Shown here one piece after another: positions 1 to 11,560 of a DNA stretch of 64,000 bases. Origin of the DNA: Azolla caroliniana (Eukaryota > Polypodiophyta); the NCBI GenBank assembly GCA_043228905.1, contig JBHGNT010000021.1, forward strand, positions 3,720,001 to 3,784,000, written 5' to 3'. The notes under the pieces are model-generated. The model was not told the origin of the DNA. It worked only from the letters and a program-made list of their open reading frames with translations, and did not search any database. Numbering within the stretch: position 1 is the first letter of the stretch; the number at the start of each line of letters is the position of its first letter. The position numbers and the translations under genes were made by a program.

Positions 1-36
1 GAAAATAGGCCATATGGTTTTAAATTTCTTACTTAC

Positions 37-1433
37 TTGACATGTTCTCCTTTATCTCCTGCAGTATTATCTGTCTTGGAGTCCTGGAAAAACATCAATA
101 AAGAAATTTCTCATTAAAAAAGAATCCACAGTTCATGCACATTTTGTTTTTCCCTATCTAAGACACTAATCTTTAAAAAAACTGAAGGTTGAAACCAACC
201 TGAGCATTCCTCAACCGTAAATGCCCTCCTAAGGAGGCCCTTTTATCAGTTGCAAGTCTAAAGGGCTGTGGAATGGTGAAATTCGGGTGAGATCGACGCA
301 TGCCACATTGCGTTTGAACAATTGATGACTCTGAATCACTTCCTTTGGTCTCGGCCAGTTCACATTTATTTCCTCTATTATCATTCAGTGCATATTTTGC
401 CAAACATTTTGGTCCATTCTTTGGTATTGGTGCTGAATATCGTTCTTTTGAAACATTTGTTCCATGCTCAAAGTGTTTCTGAACTGAACCCCGCTTGCTA
501 GAGCTCATCATGGAGCTCCCATTCTTCTTGTTAGTTGATTCCTATGTCAGATAATAGAGGGTGATTCAGTTCATCATCCATATTTGGGTTTTCTTTGTGA
601 GGGGATGAAGGCTCCCACGTATACATATAGCATTCAATCAATATCCACAAACACACACAAACTTTTTCACAGGTCAAGAATCACACATTATACAGATACA
701 CATCCACAGCATGTTCAGGTTTTCACGGATCAAGACCCATACATATATACAGGTACACCTAAAAAAGTCAAGACCTACACATATTGATACGCACATAATG
801 TAGATCAAGAGTGAACCCTACCTACACACCTTATGTTATGGTCTTCCTGGTTCAAGACCTACCCAAACACAAACACACAAACATGTTGCATACATACATA
901 CTGTAACTGGAATCTCCCTGGTCAAGGCCTGCCCATGTACAGATACTGGATACACAATGTTACGAACCTACAATACTCACAACACGAAATGTCAGGGCTT
1001 ACCAAGGATCAAGAATGACTAGATACACATAAATTTAGGTATTGTTTTGGGGTTTTCAAAGAGATCGACACCCAACACACATACACACATGCACCTTTCC
1101 ATGTGATTCAATTTTATTTGTTCCTAAGTCTCCACTTGGAACCAAGGCATTCCGCCCTTCCGCTATGTCGTTTTTTTCTTCATTCTCATCTTCATATTCT
1201 CCTTCTTCTTCATTGTCGTTTTCTTCATCTGCTTTCAGGTTTATCGCTTGGGTCATTGATTCCTCTTCTTTTCCTTCCTCCTTTTGGCCTCCTTGTTCAA
1301 GTTTAATTGCATCATACGCGATATCACTTTTATTTCTCTCGATATGAACGGTCAATCCATCCTCCCCTATAGACTTCTCCAAACCTTGAGGTGTGGACGA
1401 GGACCCAACCCCTGCACGAACACTGACATTCAT
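37..1433 (-). CDS. WVD2-like / TPX2-domain microtubule protein, 5' exons (partial)
   Basis: Three minus-strand exons join in frame: 1433-1095 (113 codons, starting at ATG), 541-200 (114 codons) and 83-37 (ending in phase 2 at the donor TCAA|GTAAGT). Introns have donors AAAG|GTGCAT and CAG|GTTGGT and acceptors CATAG and TTCCAG. Exon 1 encodes a strongly acidic stretch (runs of Glu/Asp). Exon 2 encodes FTIPQPFRLATDKRAS, starting near residue 201, a hallmark just N-terminal of the TPX2 C-terminal domain in plant WAVE-DAMPENED2-like proteins. These proteins bind and bundle cortical microtubules and affect cell elongation (family knowledge). The basic KLEEK-type microtubule-binding core would lie in exons left of position 37 and is not seen. 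Family call is fairly firm; exact 5' end and transcript start are unknown. Confidence 0.72.
660..1020. repeat. Degenerate minisatellite in the WVD2-like intron
   Basis: The intron between exons at 541 and 1095 holds about seven diverged copies of a motif like GTCAAGACCTACACAT (near 673, 728, 768, 802, 850, 920 and 1008), spaced irregularly by 34-88 bp and rich in CA. No coding potential is evident. Confidence 0.55.
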
Positions 1434-2528
1434 ATTCCCTCTGCAATGGTGATTTAGGCTGCCCCCTGCCCCTGTCTCTGCAAATATCTATGGATCAACC
1501 TCAAGAGAAAATCCAAAAATAAAACAAAATTGCATTGATCTCCTGCGGGAATAGTCGCATTCAAATATATGAACTAAAAAAAGAAAAGAACGAAAAAAAA
1601 CATCCTTTTCAATGAGAAAACAAGTTATCATTACTTATATGAGTAAGAAGATGATCAGATTGAAATGCGTTTTACATGGATGAAAAGATGATGAGACCAT
1701 GATTCATCATCTACCATGAGAAAACCAATGATCATGAACTACACGATGAGATGATCAAACACATAAACATTTGTTTCATATAAGGATGAAAATACATTAT
1801 AAGGATGGGTAAATACATGTATATGTGTAGAACCATATGATCACTAATAACTAAATTTGATGAAAGCCATATATATGTGTATGTACATATATGTGTGTAT
1901 AAACACTATCGCTGGATGAAGAAACCAGCATAGCATATATAAGTATTCCAAAAATCGGAATATGTGAATAAAAACACCATCTCTGGATGAAGAAACTAGC
2001 ATAGCATATACAAGTACCCAAAAACCAGAATGAAAAGAGCAGAGGCATGGGTTGCTTTTACCTGAGAGAAGACAATGGTCCAAGTCGAGAGAGAGACAGA
2101 GGCAGAGGCAGAGGCAGAGACAGAGCAAGTCCCAATACCACCTTTGTTGTGTGAACAGTGGACAGATTACAAATACATATATAGCTAGGCTATGGCTATG
2201 AGTACAATATATGATGATATAAAGATGGTGGTGGTTTTTGCATATCTCCCAGAGACCAAATTTCAGAAGCCCAAATACCACCTTTTGTGTTGTGTCCAAT
2301 GCACAAATAAATGTGTACACAGAGAGAAGGAAGAGAGAGAAAGGGTGGTTTTCTTCCAGCCTTTTTCAAGAGAGAGAGCAACCCCAATACCACCCTTTGG
2401 GTGTAATAAATATAAGGTATGGTGGTTTCTGGCCTTCTAGTAAAATCCTGGTTCCATGGACAAATATCTCTTCTTAGGCCACCTTTGGGGCTCTTTAATA
2501 ATTCCCTTTGGATCTTATATACATATTG

Positions 2529-2530
<2 letters not shown>
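1434..2530. repeat. Upstream region of WVD2-like gene with 71-bp tandem repeat
   Basis: Probable 5' leader or promoter of the minus-strand gene. A 71-bp unit containing CTGGATGAAGAAAC is present twice between about 1903 and 2040 (copies at 1912 and 1983). Further on are a GAGGCA-type simple repeat (2095-2125) and three diverged copies of an AATACCACC-containing block (about 2136, 2274 and 2384). No gene is supported. Confidence 0.5.

Positions 2531-2566
<36 letters not shown>
2531..2566. repeat. (GT)n microsatellite
   Basis: About 18 uninterrupted GT dinucleotides. Confidence 0.95.
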
Positions 2567-2569
<3 letters not shown>

Positions 2570-2752
2570 GTGCTGCCTTCTAACACCATGTAAAGCAAAG
2601 CTATGTGATTTTGTTTTATAATTCCAATGAATCAATCACACAAAGGATGTGCTTTTGCTCATGCAAAGGTTACCTATTCTCGGACATTACCTGCCTGCTC
2701 TCTACTACTGCTCTTATATCCACCAACAATTGACCATTAATGTGTGCACCAG

Positions 2753-2775
2753 TGTCTCTCTCTCTCTCTGTTTGT

Positions 2776-2824
<49 letters not shown>
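2753..2824. repeat. (CT)n microsatellite
   Basis: Two CT runs (2753-2769 and 2779-2824) separated by a short non-repeat linker. All Ser-Leu and Arg-Glu open frames here are artefacts of the dinucleotide. Confidence 0.95.
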
Positions 2825-2827
<3 letters not shown>

Positions 2828-4620
2828 GGCATACATCATATGTGCACGCTTTGTCTGGTTTCTGATTTTCCCATACATATCGACAGTGTTTGGTTGAACC
2901 TTTGCATGCCTGGCCTTGCATGCTTTTATTGTATCATCATGTGCTCGTATAGTCACACAACCACTTGTTTATTTATTTGATTAAAAATCACAAGCTTCTT
3001 TTTTTTTTTTTTTGAAGATGCAAGGGAGGTTGCGTCTATTAGCAAAAGTGTTTCATTGTTTGGGTATTGTATGGATCTTTTAATAGTGATAAATATTTGG
3101 GATCGTGGCTGTGTCAAGATTTGGTACCTACTACCTCCCTATAAAAGAACATCATCAAAGTAGAAGGCGGCATGAAATGGCTTCACTTAATACTTATATT
3201 AATCGAGTGCTCCATTTCGACATTTGAGTTGTGTTACAAGTAGGATTTAAGGCATACATCTAAGGATTATTATATTGTATAAATTCATAAATACCAACAT
3301 ATAGCGAGGAGTGTTGAAGAAAGTTGCTTTAGGTTGACGAGACTCAAATGGAATCATGTAAGTACGACAACTCCAAAATGCCTAATATTATGCAATTGTA
3401 GTAAAATAAAATGACAACAAAAAAAGGCATACATGGAAAAGTTGTGGTAAATGGTGGCATTCATAGTGAATCATGAAGGTGATAATTATGCATTTCATAT
3501 AGCATGTATTATATGGTTTTATGCATGTAATAGGGGAGCCACAAAAACCATCCACATCTTTGCATCATAAAATGTTGGATAAAAACACAATGGTGTGGAA
3601 ACAATAATTTTTCGTGTTTAATTTATAATGCAAACATGAGCTCAAGCTCCTAAGAAAGAGCAACATGTTTATTGGTTCTAGATCTCAACCCTGAAACAAA
3701 CCATGTACTTTTGACAATCCGTGATTTCCTTGATAGAAACCATAAACCTTAGAATAAAATTTATTAGAGAAATTTACATGAGTAAGAAGGCATATTTCTA
3801 TTGGGTCTCTTTTGTTTCACATATTAGTTATTTTAAATGCTTCGTATAGTTTGTGTGAATTTGCATTGGAACTTTCGGCACAATAACAGTAACTATTGTA
3901 ACCTATCAACAAACGACGAATGTGGACACTAATGGAGTGGTGCAAGGTCATGAGCATGCATACAATTAGAGATGTTGCCAAAATATTCCAGTTCGCCAAT
4001 CTTCAACATAATCTTGCACTTTTTTCTATAAACAAACTTTTGTTTCTTTATTTCTATTTTCCAATTCAACAATTTTTTTGGCTTTTCTTTCTTTCTTTCT
4101 TTTTGAGAATCTTACTAAACTATTTCATCGCCATGGAGTTGTTGGCATGTATGAATCATCATGATCCGAGTTGGATTGTATCACAAACCAAGTTCATAGC
4201 ATTGGAGCAAGATAATGAAAGGTTGCTTGGGAAAATGTTGCAAGTAAGTGATGAGAAAGCACATCGATGTAGTTCATGATGGGATGGCAAAATGAATAAA
4301 TAATTTGTTATTCATATGGATAAGATTTGTAAAGGTTGTTACAACCTACCTCATGGTTTCAAGAACATTCAAATCTTCTATCACATGTAACACAAAACTT
4401 GGCCTCGGAAGAAAATTAAACTTACAAGCATATGGAGATCCAATTTCCCACTTAATCAAGGTGTATTTCCTGTGGTGAGGTTGGGCACATTGGACTATAT
4501 GTGGATGGTCTGTCATTGTAAGGCCATATGTCATAACCAATAGTGTTATAGAAGGTGGCTTCTTAAGCAATCCGTTAGAAAATATCTATTCACTTGTCCA
4601 CAACCCGTGGACATCCCACT
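2825..4620. other. AT-rich intergenic DNA, nothing recognised
   Basis: No spliced or unspliced gene could be supported on either strand. There is a T15 run near 2999-3013. The short frame at 4133-4279 has a weak coiled-coil look (EQDNERLLGKM) but no partner domain. Confidence 0.5.
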
Positions 4621-4621
4621 T

Positions 4622-5060
4622 TCAAACACACGTTCTCTACTTTAGAGTGCTTCAAAACGTTGCAGTGTCCAATCGATACTTTGTTATTGTGTAGGTATTC
4701 AGGTGATTACAGAAGTTTCACCACTTCAAGCACACAATCTCTATTCTAGAGTGCTTCTAAACAATCCAATGATCACGGAAGTTTCACCACTTCAAGCACA
4801 CGTTCTCTACTCTAGAGTGCTTCTAAACGGTCCAATGATTACGAAAGTTTCACCACTTAAAAGCACACGTTCTCTACTTTACAATGCTTCTAAACACGCC
4901 AGTGTTCCAATCGACGCTTTTGTTATTGTGTAGGTTTCCAGGTGATTACGGAAGTTTCGCCACTTCAAACACACGTTCTCTCTACTTGAGGAGAGTGCTT
5001 CTAAACGCTATCTGCTCTGCTGTCCAATCCACACACTTGTTATTCTGTAGGGCTTCAGGT
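4622..5060. repeat. 66-bp / 107-bp tandem array upstream of the hydrolase gene
   Basis: The phrase GAAGTTTCACCACTTCAAGC recurs with starts at 4712, 4778, 4844 (66-bp steps) and 4951 (107-bp step). The longer step carries an extra 41-bp block with CCAATCGA and TTGTTATTGTGTAGG that is also seen before 4700 and after 5020. The array ends about 80 bp before the TATA box of the next gene, so it sits in its proximal promoter. Confidence 0.8.
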
Positions 5061-5139
5061 GACAAAGGGGGTTCAAGTAAAATAGAGGTATTTAGGCAGA
5101 AGAAGAGGACAGTTTCATAAATTTCGTAAACCAGAGGCA

Positions 5140-5147
5140 TATAAATA
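5140..5147 (+). promoter_or_regulatory. TATA box of the alpha/beta-hydrolase gene
   Basis: TATAAATA lies 70 bp before the chosen ATG at 5210. Plant start sites fall about 30 bp downstream of TATA, i.e. near the pyrimidine-rich CTCCCTCAGCC at 5166-5176. An out-of-frame ATG at 5176 (47-codon upstream frame to the TGA at 5317) would then lie only a few bases from the cap and probably be skipped. Confidence 0.6.
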
Positions 5148-5209
5148 CAAGGCAAAATACAATACTCCCTCAGCCATGGTTTTTGAGTGGTTCTGCAGCG
5201 AGACACGAC

Positions 5210-8200
5210 ATGGCGACGGCGACGATGGCCCCTGCTCACACCATCGCCACCATCGCCACCGTCGTCAATCCTCGCTGTCTCCTACACAATCGAGCTTCCT
5301 GCAATCATCTCCTGCGTGATCCGTTTCTTCGCATTCAGTCGAAGAAGAAGAGGCAGATGATGAAGTCGATGAAGACACAACCGCCGGCATGGCTTCATTC
5401 CGTGCCTCTGCTTCCTCTTTATGCCTCAAGTACTGCGATGGATACGGGGAGTTTCGTTAATGATTCCCTAGATTCATCTCCGGACGCTTCTGTGGCAACC
5501 AGGTAAATATCCATTAAGAATAGAGGGAAAAAAATGCGCGCACACATATATTTGTATATCTGTAAATGGATAGTATATCTATATGTATATGCATATGTAA
5601 ATGGATACATAAACTGTGTTTATCAGTTCCAAAAACGTGCTACGAGATCAAAACACATGCACCAGATGATATCTTTTGCCAGTATAAACCGATGTACAAA
5701 AACCTAGTTTTGTGTAGAGAAACTTATAATGCTGTGAAATTTTCCAAGATATACCTCATTTTTGTTCATAGGTTATGTGGGCATCATGGCATTTGCCTCT
5801 TCTTTGGGGTAAGAATACATTTTAGGAAAATAATTAAGGTAGAAATGAGAGAGGTGAAAAGGATTAGAAGAAAGCCCTGATAATTATGGAGTGCAACCCG
5901 GGTTAAGGTTTCTTGGAATGTTAGAATTTAGCCTAGGTTTAAGATGTATGTGAAAAAGATTTATGCTACAAGTTAATGCCGAAATATTTTATATTAGTAC
6001 TATAACTTATGATGGCTCTAAAACACTGAGGCTATTTTTATGAACGTATTTGCATAGAAATACATTAATTCTCTTCTTACTTCTACCTATTCAGAAACTT
6101 AATAATATTGTTGAAATTCTGTCAGGTTTTGGAAGTGGAAAGACTATACTATTCGATATCAAGTATCGGGTGACACAGGACCTGCTTTGGTTTTAATTCA
6201 TGGATTTGGTGCAAACTGGTATTTTTATCACCTGAACATTAATGGTATGGAAATCTCCAAATACTAGTATGTGGAAGGTTTCTTATCACATATTTACAAG
6301 ATTGATCTGAATAGCACACTGGTTTCTCCTTGTGTGGGAAAGGATTTTTATCACTTATTTACAGGATTGTCCTGAATTTCACAGCAAGAAATTTCGTCTC
6401 GATCATATTATATGAAAATGCTGCAATTTAGTTCATGAGACTGGATATTTCACTCCAGTTTGTGGTGGAGGCACACTGAATTATACTATATAATTTCTGT
6501 AGCACCCCAAACGAACATGAAATGTCATGTTGCTTATTGAAAAGCAATATATTCTTCCAAGAAACTGAAAAACATAAGAGATACACTGATAACATTGTAC
6601 AGACAGATATTGATGAGCATCGTGTGATCATGTCTACTTGCTTTTCTCTTTGTAAGGTTGTTCCCCATGATTGATTTCCTCTCTTTTCCCTCGCTCTATT
6701 TATGGTATCTGTACTGATATTTTCTTCCAGATAGGATTATTTTGTAGTAAACGTGGCCAAATTTAATCCATAATATGGATAAATGGATCATTCTACAGTG
6801 AATAGAGCATCAACAGAGATCTATTTGAAGGTAGACCATTAAAACAAAAGGAAATTCATTTAGCTAGAAGAAGCCTACTGATTGAAGTGGATAAGTTCCA
6901 TGAAGAGAAGATCAATTTCCCAAATGAGAACAATGTGATCAACCAAACAGAGTTGACCTGGTTCAAATAACAGATACAAGATACATTTTTCGTCAGATTT
7001 TGCACAAATGTTTAAAACTATGTGAAGATTATTACACTTATTGCTCTGACTAGACTTGCAAGATATTGTTGACTTGGGCAATTGCTTTCTTGCTTTATGA
7101 GGGCAACTATGTTGAAACTTGATATCAACCAGAAATTCTGGGTTTGTGGGTGAAATCCCCCTAAGAAAATTGAGAGAGCTATTCTTGCTCCTTAGGCTAT
7201 TGATATTGAACAACTGATGGCAAGAATGATTTGGAATATCAACCAGAAATTCTGGGTTTGTGGGTGAAATTCCCCTAAGAAAATTGAGAGAGCTATTCTT
7301 GCTCCTTAGGCTATTGATATTGAACAACCGATGGCAAGAATGATTTGGAATATCAACCAGAAATTCTGGGTTTGTGGGTGAAATCTCCCTAAGAAAATTG
7401 AGAGAGCTATTCTTGCTCCTTAGGCTATTGATATTGAACAACTGATGGCAAGAATGATTTGGAATATCAACCAGAAATTCTGGGTTTGTGGGTGAAATTC
7501 CCCTAAGAAAATTGAGAGAGCTATTCTTGCTCCTTAGGCTATTGATATTGAACAACTGATGGCAAGAATGATTTAGAATATCTGACACTATGGGTCATGT
7601 ACTTTGTGTTTTAAGAATGATTGTCAGACGGAAAGTAGATTTTATCATGATGAGTAGTCAGGACATTGAGATTCTTTAAAAAAACAGAAAACACACATTT
7701 ATGTTGAGGTTATTTAGGCATTGCTCCATGTTAATGCATATGAATATTATTCTATATTTAAGTTCACATGCAGCATTATAGTGTCTTGATATATTTTTGC
7801 AGTGACCATTGGAGAAAGAATATACCTGCACTTGCAAAGAATCATAGAGTATTTGCAATTGATCTCCTTGGATATGGATATTCAGACAAACCTGACCCAA
7901 CGGTTGGCCCCCCGAACTCGATTTATAACTTTGAAAATTGGGCAAGTCAATTATGTGCATTTTGTTCGGAGATTGTGAATGATAAAGTATTTCTTATTTG
8001 CAACTCTGTTGGAGGTGAGCCGTCTCTTCGTTAGCTTTTTGATTGTTTGTTGGTTCTTTAACTATTTAACTATCTAACTATTTGAGAACGAAAATATTCT
8101 TTCATGCTGTGTTTCTAAGTTTTTGATGTCTGTTTTTTTGGCTAAGGTAATGTTTTGGACATTTATTTGGGACTATTTCTCGCAGGTGTTGTTGGTCTTC

Positions 8201-9864
8201 AAACTGCAATATGTGATTCAGATCTTGTCAAAGGTCTTGTTCTTTTGAATATCTCGCTTCGGATGCTTCACATCAAGAAACAACAGTGGTATGTTCAACC
8301 TTTTGTAAGAGCTTTCCAGAACGTCTTAAGGTAAGAATATAAGGATTCTTAAGGGTTGCGGATAGCTAAGTAGTTTTTATCAATGCTTTTGTTCTTGAAA
8401 ATGAGGCACTACATTGTCTGTTTTGTCCTCTTAGACATATTTAATCTACATGATCTGGATAACTTTTGGACTTCATATGCTGCTTGCATACTGGGGAAAG
8501 AGCCCATTTTTTCAACACAATCAGTTCGAGTTTTGTGATTTGTTTTGACTCTTGTGCATTGCATTGAATACACCTCCATATGCTGGCTGCAGCTTTATGT
8601 GTGCTAACTTTGAACAATGTTATTGAATTTTGTTGTTATTTTTTATTGAACAATCATTCAATATTTCTTTGGATTTTTAGAGGATGTTAGTAGCTTTACT
8701 AAATGTTCACATCAAAATATCACCTCTCACACAGCAATATCACTTGGAAGACTTGAGAAAAATTCAGTAGATTAGGAAAAACGAGCTTGTGATTACTAAG
8801 ATGTAGAATGGTTTATATAACCGATAACCACAGATAGCTGGAAACCCAACAGTCACCTATGTAGGTTCACACTGTTCTAACTATGGTCACGCCAAAGCTT
8901 TCATAGGATACACATTGAGTGCAACAATAATGAGTCTAAACCCTAAAGTTTAACATGAAAATGCAGTATAAAATATTGTCATTACTAAGCTTCATGTTTA
9001 TCTTTTGGGTCATAGTACCGAATTCTCAGGAAGAATTTGTTTGTAAACAGAAACACTGATTTAGGGAAGAGTTTTTTCAAAGCTGTGGCAACACCAGCAT
9101 CAGTCAAAAAGATCCTATGTGAGGTGAGTATGGAAGATCTGTGCAAAAGATCTTCTAACTCTATTGGAATTTATTTTATGGATCCTGGATTATCCAATTG
9201 CAGCATCTATTTTATTATTGCAGTGCTACCACGATGACAGTGCTGTAACTGATGAATTGGTTGAAAAGATCTTATCACCTGGGTTACAACCAGGTGCTGT
9301 TGACGTCTTTCTGGATTTCATTTGTTATTCGGGAGGTCCACTTCCAGAAGAGTTGCTGCCTGACATTAAGGTAAAAATAGATTATATATCCATACTTTCT
9401 TTCATTCATTCCATACAAAACTGCATCATAAGGAGTAATGAAGAAATGTGATATAGAGAAGAATTTATGGACATGTAAGATGACAAAAAAGTGGTCATGG
9501 TCTTGTGTTTTTCTCAAATTAGGTGTTTGAGAAACTATTGGATGAGGGAGATATGCTGATTTGGTTTTGTATTTTGGCAATGAAGTGCCCAGTTTTGATA
9601 GGTTGGGGAGATAGAGATCCATGGGAGCCTATCGAACTAGGCAGGGCTTATGGAGCTTATAGCTGTGTGGAAGAGTTTGTTGTATTGCCTAATGTTGGGC
9701 ATTGTCCTCAGGTATCTCTTATCATTTTCAAATAGACCTATGAATAATTTAGTAGTAAATTATTTGTGTTGAATAATTTGTGCTGATTTTTGTAGGACGA
9801 GGCACCACATTTGGTCAACCCTCTAATTGAAAGTTTTGTTTCTCGACATTTAAAAAGTTCATGA
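5210..9864 (+). CDS. Plastid-targeted alpha/beta-hydrolase fold protein (pheophytinase-like superfamily), 8 exons
   Basis: Exons 5210-5502, 6126-6218, 7803-8014, 8186-8330, 9030-9123, 9224-9370, 9586-9711, 9796-9864 join to 393 codons including TGA, with all phases closing. The N-terminus (MATATMAPAHTIATIATVV, later basic) looks like a chloroplast transit peptide. Oxyanion motif HGFGAN is near residue 123. The nucleophile elbow reads CNSVGG with Ser197, so the usual first Gly is Cys. The acid is in GWGDRDPWEP (Asp337/339) and the base in VGHCPQ (His367). This order is that of single-domain hydrolases such as plant chlorophyll/pheophytin-related esterases and their uncharacterised paralogues; the substrate cannot be read from sequence. 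Exon 7 was started at 9586 because the longer in-frame reading from 9523 inserts non-family residues between DIK and CPV. Intron 2 carries a 114-bp tandem repeat. Confidence 0.85.
7122..7582. repeat. Four tandem 114-bp repeats in hydrolase intron 2
   Basis: Copies start near 7122, 7236, 7350 and 7464 and differ at only a few positions. Because 114 is divisible by three, the minus strand stays open across the array as a 38-residue repeat, giving a false 237-residue frame (6875-7588). Confidence 0.9.
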
Positions 9865-10515
9865 TCAAATAACATTGTAAAGTCTACCAAGTTCCTTTGT
9901 GCTGGCTCAATGAACTTTTGTGTTTTCAGCAAAGATGAGGTCAAGAGGATGAAATCAACCACTTGATTGATTGTTTGATTCTTTCTTTGTATATATGTTT
10001 ACACATACTCATGTAAATCTCTCCATTCAGTGTATGTTTATTAATTAAGATGTCAAAGTGCACGGATAATAATGCAATTAGATGATTTACCATTGCATAC
10101 CCATTATGAATAATGTATATAGAGTTAACGTAAATTAGCGTGATACTCCCAAATACAATGAGTAGTGACTGATAGTTGACCATTGAGTCATGACAAGCAA
10201 ATGTTGATAGTTAGATTGAGTGATTGTAATTTATAGATGGAGGATGAGCCTTGAGAGGAGAAAAATGGTGACGGTGAATGGTAAATCATGAGAGAGTAGA
10301 GAGTGAAAGATCAATGGTCATGTAAAAATATACATATGAGTCATGACTAAAGAAGGTATGCTTGACATGTGGTTGTGGCCTAGTCATGGCACATGATGAC
10401 TCCTTGAGGGAGTTGTTGGATTAGGGCTTTAAAGCTATCCCATGAGCATGCTACCCACCACGTGAGTCAGCAAATGTAGATGGGTATGGCATACAAGATG
10501 AAGTATAACTTTGAG
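9865..10515. other. Intergenic, 3' flank of hydrolase gene
   Basis: Probably holds the 3' UTR; AT-rich. No gene or repeat recognised. Confidence 0.5.
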
Positions 10516-10518
10516 GTA

Positions 10519-10733
10519 CCATAATCAAGTATAATTACCTTTTTGTGGCGAAGGGATATGACCAAACACATGATATCAACAATGATGAGGTTTTTGCCCC
10601 AATGATAAGGATGACCACCATTCAAATTGTGATGGTCCTTGTCGTAACAAAAGGGTGGCAACGCCATCATATGGATGCGAATAATGTCTTCCTACAAGGA
10701 GATTTGAAGGACAAAATATGCATGTAACTTAGT
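10519..10733 (+). pseudogene. Ty1/copia reverse transcriptase fragment
   Basis: The frame reads VAKGYDQ, then DEVFAPMIRMTTIQIVM, then MDANNVFLQGDLKDKICM. These are the ordered motifs of the copia RT N-terminal part (AKGY.Q, .E.FAPV.R..TIR, MDV.NAFL.GDL...VYM). Only about 70 codons survive. No gag, integrase, YVDD box or LTR was found around it, so it is an old truncated remnant. Confidence 0.75.
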
Positions 10734-10959
10734 TGGATCAAGTCAAAATCAAATGTGGAATATGTTGATTGAGAAAGTTGTCGATGATATGTTTTTAGTG
10801 TTGGAGACATTATATATGATACTATGTTCTCCTTATTGAGGAGGAGTTTACCACATCTCTTATTTAGGAAAATAGAAAGAAAGGTTTAGATGGTTGTTGG
10901 TACATTATGGGATTCCTGTGAAGTCATGGATGTGGGCATCGCCATGATTTAAAATGTGA

Positions 10960-11560
10960 TAGTTATGGTTTGTCCATTTAATCGGTTCACCATGTTTTAT
11001 GGTTATGTCCTATTGCTAGTGCATTTTGGAAAAGAATGTTGAGAAATTTGTATCTTGTTTATGGTAAACAAGTGTACATGTGGGGTTTTGTGAAATGGGG
11101 AAGGTTGATTGAAGAAATACAGAATTATGAAAAGGAGTGTGTTGATTTTCTTCTCTTCTCCGATGCAAGATAGATATTGGATGTCTCTTATACTACAACA
11201 ATCCATTGTTTGGTAGGGGACTAGGTTTGGTTTATGATATCTTCTTTAGTAGTTTGGGTATTGTGGAAGGCAATAAGTAAATGTTTATTTCAGAAGGTCA
11301 AACAAGATGTGGTCGTGTTAGTCAAAGAGATATGGTTGATGCTTCTGCATACTCTAAGAGGTCAATACGAGGCAATAACTAGTGAGCTTGATGTTGTGTT
11401 TTGTAAGCAACAACATTATAGAGAAATGTGGAAAAAGGCAGAGGTCTTCGTCTCTTTTGGGGAGAGAATAAAGTGGAGATATGCTCCACCAAGATGGCTT
11501 TTTCCGCCCCCCGTCTTGGCAGGACCTTGATTTTAAACATGTAAACGCAGTTGCTAAGGT
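10960..11560 (+). pseudogene. LINE (non-LTR) C-terminal remnant
   Basis: Broken frames give HHVLWLCPIASAFW, then MWGFVKWGRLIEEIQ, then VVWVLWKAISKCLFQ, and EIWLMLLHTLRGQYEA (to about 11400). This resembles the zf-RVT (CCHC-like HVLW.CP..) region and the tail that follows RT in plant LINEs. The remnant at 41421-42606 shows the same tail signature (ILWKQR...EIW...LKNQY). Stops and frameshifts make it non-functional. Confidence 0.6.

Noticed and set aside
4133-4279. Possible chromovirus gag remnant (EQDNERLLGKM resembles EQENQRLMGDL)
   Set aside because: Only one short coiled-coil-like match; no gag core, knuckle or LTR nearby.
4703-4933. Repeat protein MITEVSPLQAH...
   Set aside because: Translation of the 66-bp array (22 codons per unit); lies upstream of the promoter.
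7122-7582. CRISPR-like array
   Set aside because: Repeats are contiguous without spacers and the genome is eukaryotic.
6875-7588. 237-residue minus-strand frame of 38-residue repeats
   Set aside because: It is the reading of a 114-bp intronic tandem array; no start context, domain or splice support.
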